From Pseudolysobacter sp964466115 (GTDB taxonomy: Bacteria; Pseudomonadota; Gammaproteobacteria; Xanthomonadales; Rhodanobacteraceae), in the NCBI GenBank assembly GCA_964466115.1, contig CAYXMH010000003.1, forward strand, positions 138,411 through 202,410: a stretch of 64,000 bases of DNA, read 5' to 3'. The translations under genes and the position numbers were made by a program. The notes beneath the pieces are model-generated. The model made no database searches. It saw only the letters and a list, made by a program, of their open reading frames with translations, and was not told where the DNA came from. Shown here piece after piece: positions 62,672 through 64,000 of the stretch; position 1 is the first letter of the stretch, and each line of letters starts with the position of its first letter.

Positions 62672-62694
62672 AAAAAAACCCTCTTTTTCGAGAG
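62672..62694 (-). terminator. Possible terminator after the tRNA gene
   Basis: On the minus strand a short CTCT/AGAG stem with a 6-base loop is followed by GG and seven T residues, 38 bases past the tRNA 3' end. The stem is short, so this is tentative. Confidence 0.4.
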
Positions 62695-62731
62695 CTCTTT
62701 ACGTTTTGAAATTGGCCGCGAGTAGATGGTA

Positions 62732-62805
<74 letters not shown>

Positions 62806-62873
62806 GTAGCGGTCAGTGTACGCAGGTGGAATGCCGGTTAAGCCACCCTAGAACCCTTGTCCGCAACGCTGGA

Positions 62874-64000
62874 TTACTCCAAATCGAGAAAACTGCGCAG
62901 CTGTTCGGAACGGCTTGGGTGGCGCAGTTTGCGTAACGCTTTGGCTTCAATTTGACGGATGCGCTCGCGCGTTACATCGAATTGTTTGCCGACTTCTTCC
63001 AGCGTGTGGTCGGTATTCATGTCGATGCCAAAGCGCATGCGCAACACTTTCGCTTCGCGCGGCGTAAGGCCACCCAATACATCGCGCACCGTTTCTTGCA
63101 GGCCGGTGCCGGTGGCCGCTTCAACCGGGGATTCGATGCTGGTGTCTTCGATGAAATCGCCGAGGTGCGAATCCTCGTCGTCACCGATCGGCGTTTCCAT
63201 CGATATTGGTTCTTTGGCGATCTTCAATACCTTGCGGATTTTGTCCTCGGGCATTTCCATCTTGATTGCCAGCTCGTCCGGAGTGGGTTCGCGGCCCATT
63301 TCCTGCAGCATTTGGCGGCTGATGCGGTTGAGTTTGTTGATCGTCTCGATCATGTGCACCGGAATGCGGATGGTGCGTGCTTGATCGGCAATCGAACGCG
63401 TAATCGCCTGGCGAATCCACCAGGTGGCGTAGGTCGAAAACTTGTAGCCGCGGCGGTATTCAAATTTATCCACCGCTTTCATGAGACCAATATTGCCTTC
63501 CTGGATCAGATCCAAAAATTGCAGCCCGCGGTTGGTGTATTTTTTAGCAATCGAGATCACCAGGCGCAAGTTGGCTTCGACCATTTCTTTCTTGGCGCGC
63601 CGCGCTTTGGCCTCGCCAATCGACATGGCGCGGTTGATTTCCTTGATATCGGCGGTGGAAAGAAACAGCGCCTTCTCGTTCGCGATCAGTTTTTCCTGCT
63701 CGCCGATAATGTCTTGCCGGAACGCCTTGATTGCGGAGGACCATTTTTGTTTTTTGCGAATCAACTCATCGGCAAAGGTGAGATTGGTTTCTTGCGAGGG
63801 GAACGCGCGCAAAAAATCTTTGCGCGGCATTTTGGCCTGCTTGATGCAGATGTCCATAATGACGCGTTCGTGCATGCGGATGTTGTTGACCACGTCACGC
63901 AGTTTCTTGACGAAGCTGTCGATCATGATTGCCGGCAGTTTGAGCTTTAGAAACACGTCGGCCATTTGATCGCGCAGCTTTTGTGCTTTTTTGTCGGCCA
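62874..64000 (-). CDS. rpoD: RNA polymerase primary sigma factor RpoD, C-terminal part (5' end outside window)
   Basis: The frame is open to the right edge of the window, so the ATG at 63965 is internal. About 374 residues remain, covering the last of the non-conserved region and regions 2 to 4. Region 2 is 'LQFLDLIQEGNIGLMKAVDK' and 'FSTYATWWIRQAITRSIADQ', region 3 'HMIETINKLNRISRQMLQEM', and region 4 'LTPREAKVLRMRFGIDMNTD' with 'LEEVGKQFDVTRERIRQIEA'. It ends LDLE. It is the housekeeping sigma factor. Confidence 0.97.
   Translation of the reverse strand, partial: ADKKAQKLRDQMADVFLKLKLPAIMIDSFVKKLRDVVNNIRMHERVIMDICIKQAKMPRKDFLRAFPSQETNLTFADELIRKKQKWSSAIKAFRQDIIGEQEKLIANEKALFLSTADIKEINRAMSIGEAKARRAKKEMVEANLRLVISIAKKYTNRGLQFLDLIQEGNIGLMKAVDKFEYRRGYKFSTYATWWIRQAITRSIADQARTIRIPVHMIETINKLNRISRQMLQEMGREPTPDELAIKMEMPEDKIRKVLKIAKEPISMETPIGDDEDSHLGDFIEDTSIESPVEAATGTGLQETVRDVLGGLTPREAKVLRMRFGIDMNTDHTLEEVGKQFDVTRERIRQIEAKALRKLRHPSRSEQLRSFLDLE

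Noticed and set aside
62952..63950. A 332-codon open frame on the plus strand opposite rpoD
   Set aside because: It is an antisense shadow of a highly conserved sigma factor, with no domain pattern.

Overview
The window looks like chromosomal DNA of a gammaproteobacterium, most likely of the order Xanthomonadales (Lysobacterales). The evidence is indirect: an algZ-algR-hemC block, rdgC, ttcA, a CAT-anticodon tRNA beside rpoD, a fused indolepyruvate oxidoreductase, TonB-dependent receptors, a subclass B3 metallo-beta-lactamase, and intergenic GTAG...CTAC palindromes resembling the SMAG-type REP elements of Stenotrophomonas. No 16S rRNA is present, so the family is uncertain. Both ends cut genes: a TonB receptor at the left and rpoD at the right. 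I see no prophage, transposase, CRISPR array or replication origin.

Layout. 1-4.4 kb: the tail of a TonB receptor and a fused indolepyruvate:ferredoxin oxidoreductase. 4.4-9.7 kb: a palindrome-rich intergenic element, a small double-glycine-leader peptide, a membrane Ser/Thr kinase with TPRs, an ECF-like sigma factor and a divergent secreted cohesin-like protein. 9.8-16.3 kb: housekeeping genes (ssb, ispB, a GNAT acetyltransferase, a YgjP-like metalloprotein, rdgC, ttcA, a YdcH-like small protein, a WYL regulator). 16.4-20.9 kb: a molybdoenzyme operon, probably soeABC (sulfite:quinone oxidoreductase). 20.9-24.4 kb: hemC-algR-algZ and a carboxylesterase. 24.5-28.3 kb: small membrane or envelope proteins between two paralogous Crp/Fnr-type regulators, with a shared palindromic motif in front of both. 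28.4-36.9 kb: an S9 peptidase, yceH, and a three-gene 2-oxoacid oxidoreductase operon with its own flavin/ferredoxin subunit. 37-40.9 kb: a secreted DUF1800/DUF1501/monoheme cytochrome set. 41-53.2 kb: an Rhs-tip protein, a BNR-repeat protein, SelO, an ABC exporter whose permease is fused to an M1 peptidase, and a B3 metallo-beta-lactamase. 53.2-62.6 kb: a TonB receptor and the NAD-linked molybdenum formate dehydrogenase operon (fdsGBA-fdhD-fdsD), whose first gene appears to be a fatty acid desaturase. 62.7-64 kb: a tRNA and rpoD.

How it fits together. The redox content is rich: formate to NADH, sulfite to quinone, and two ferredoxin-dependent oxoacid oxidoreductases, which suggests an organism supplementing heterotrophy with inorganic or C1 electron donors. 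The most interesting non-coding signals are (i) a palindrome, consensus GTNCGYTARCGNAC, near both Crp/Fnr genes; (ii) REP-like palindromes whose terminal GTAG supplies the stop codons of several neighbouring genes; (iii) two distant hairpins with compensatory base changes; and (iv) a perfect 17-base palindrome upstream of the desaturase-formate dehydrogenase operon.
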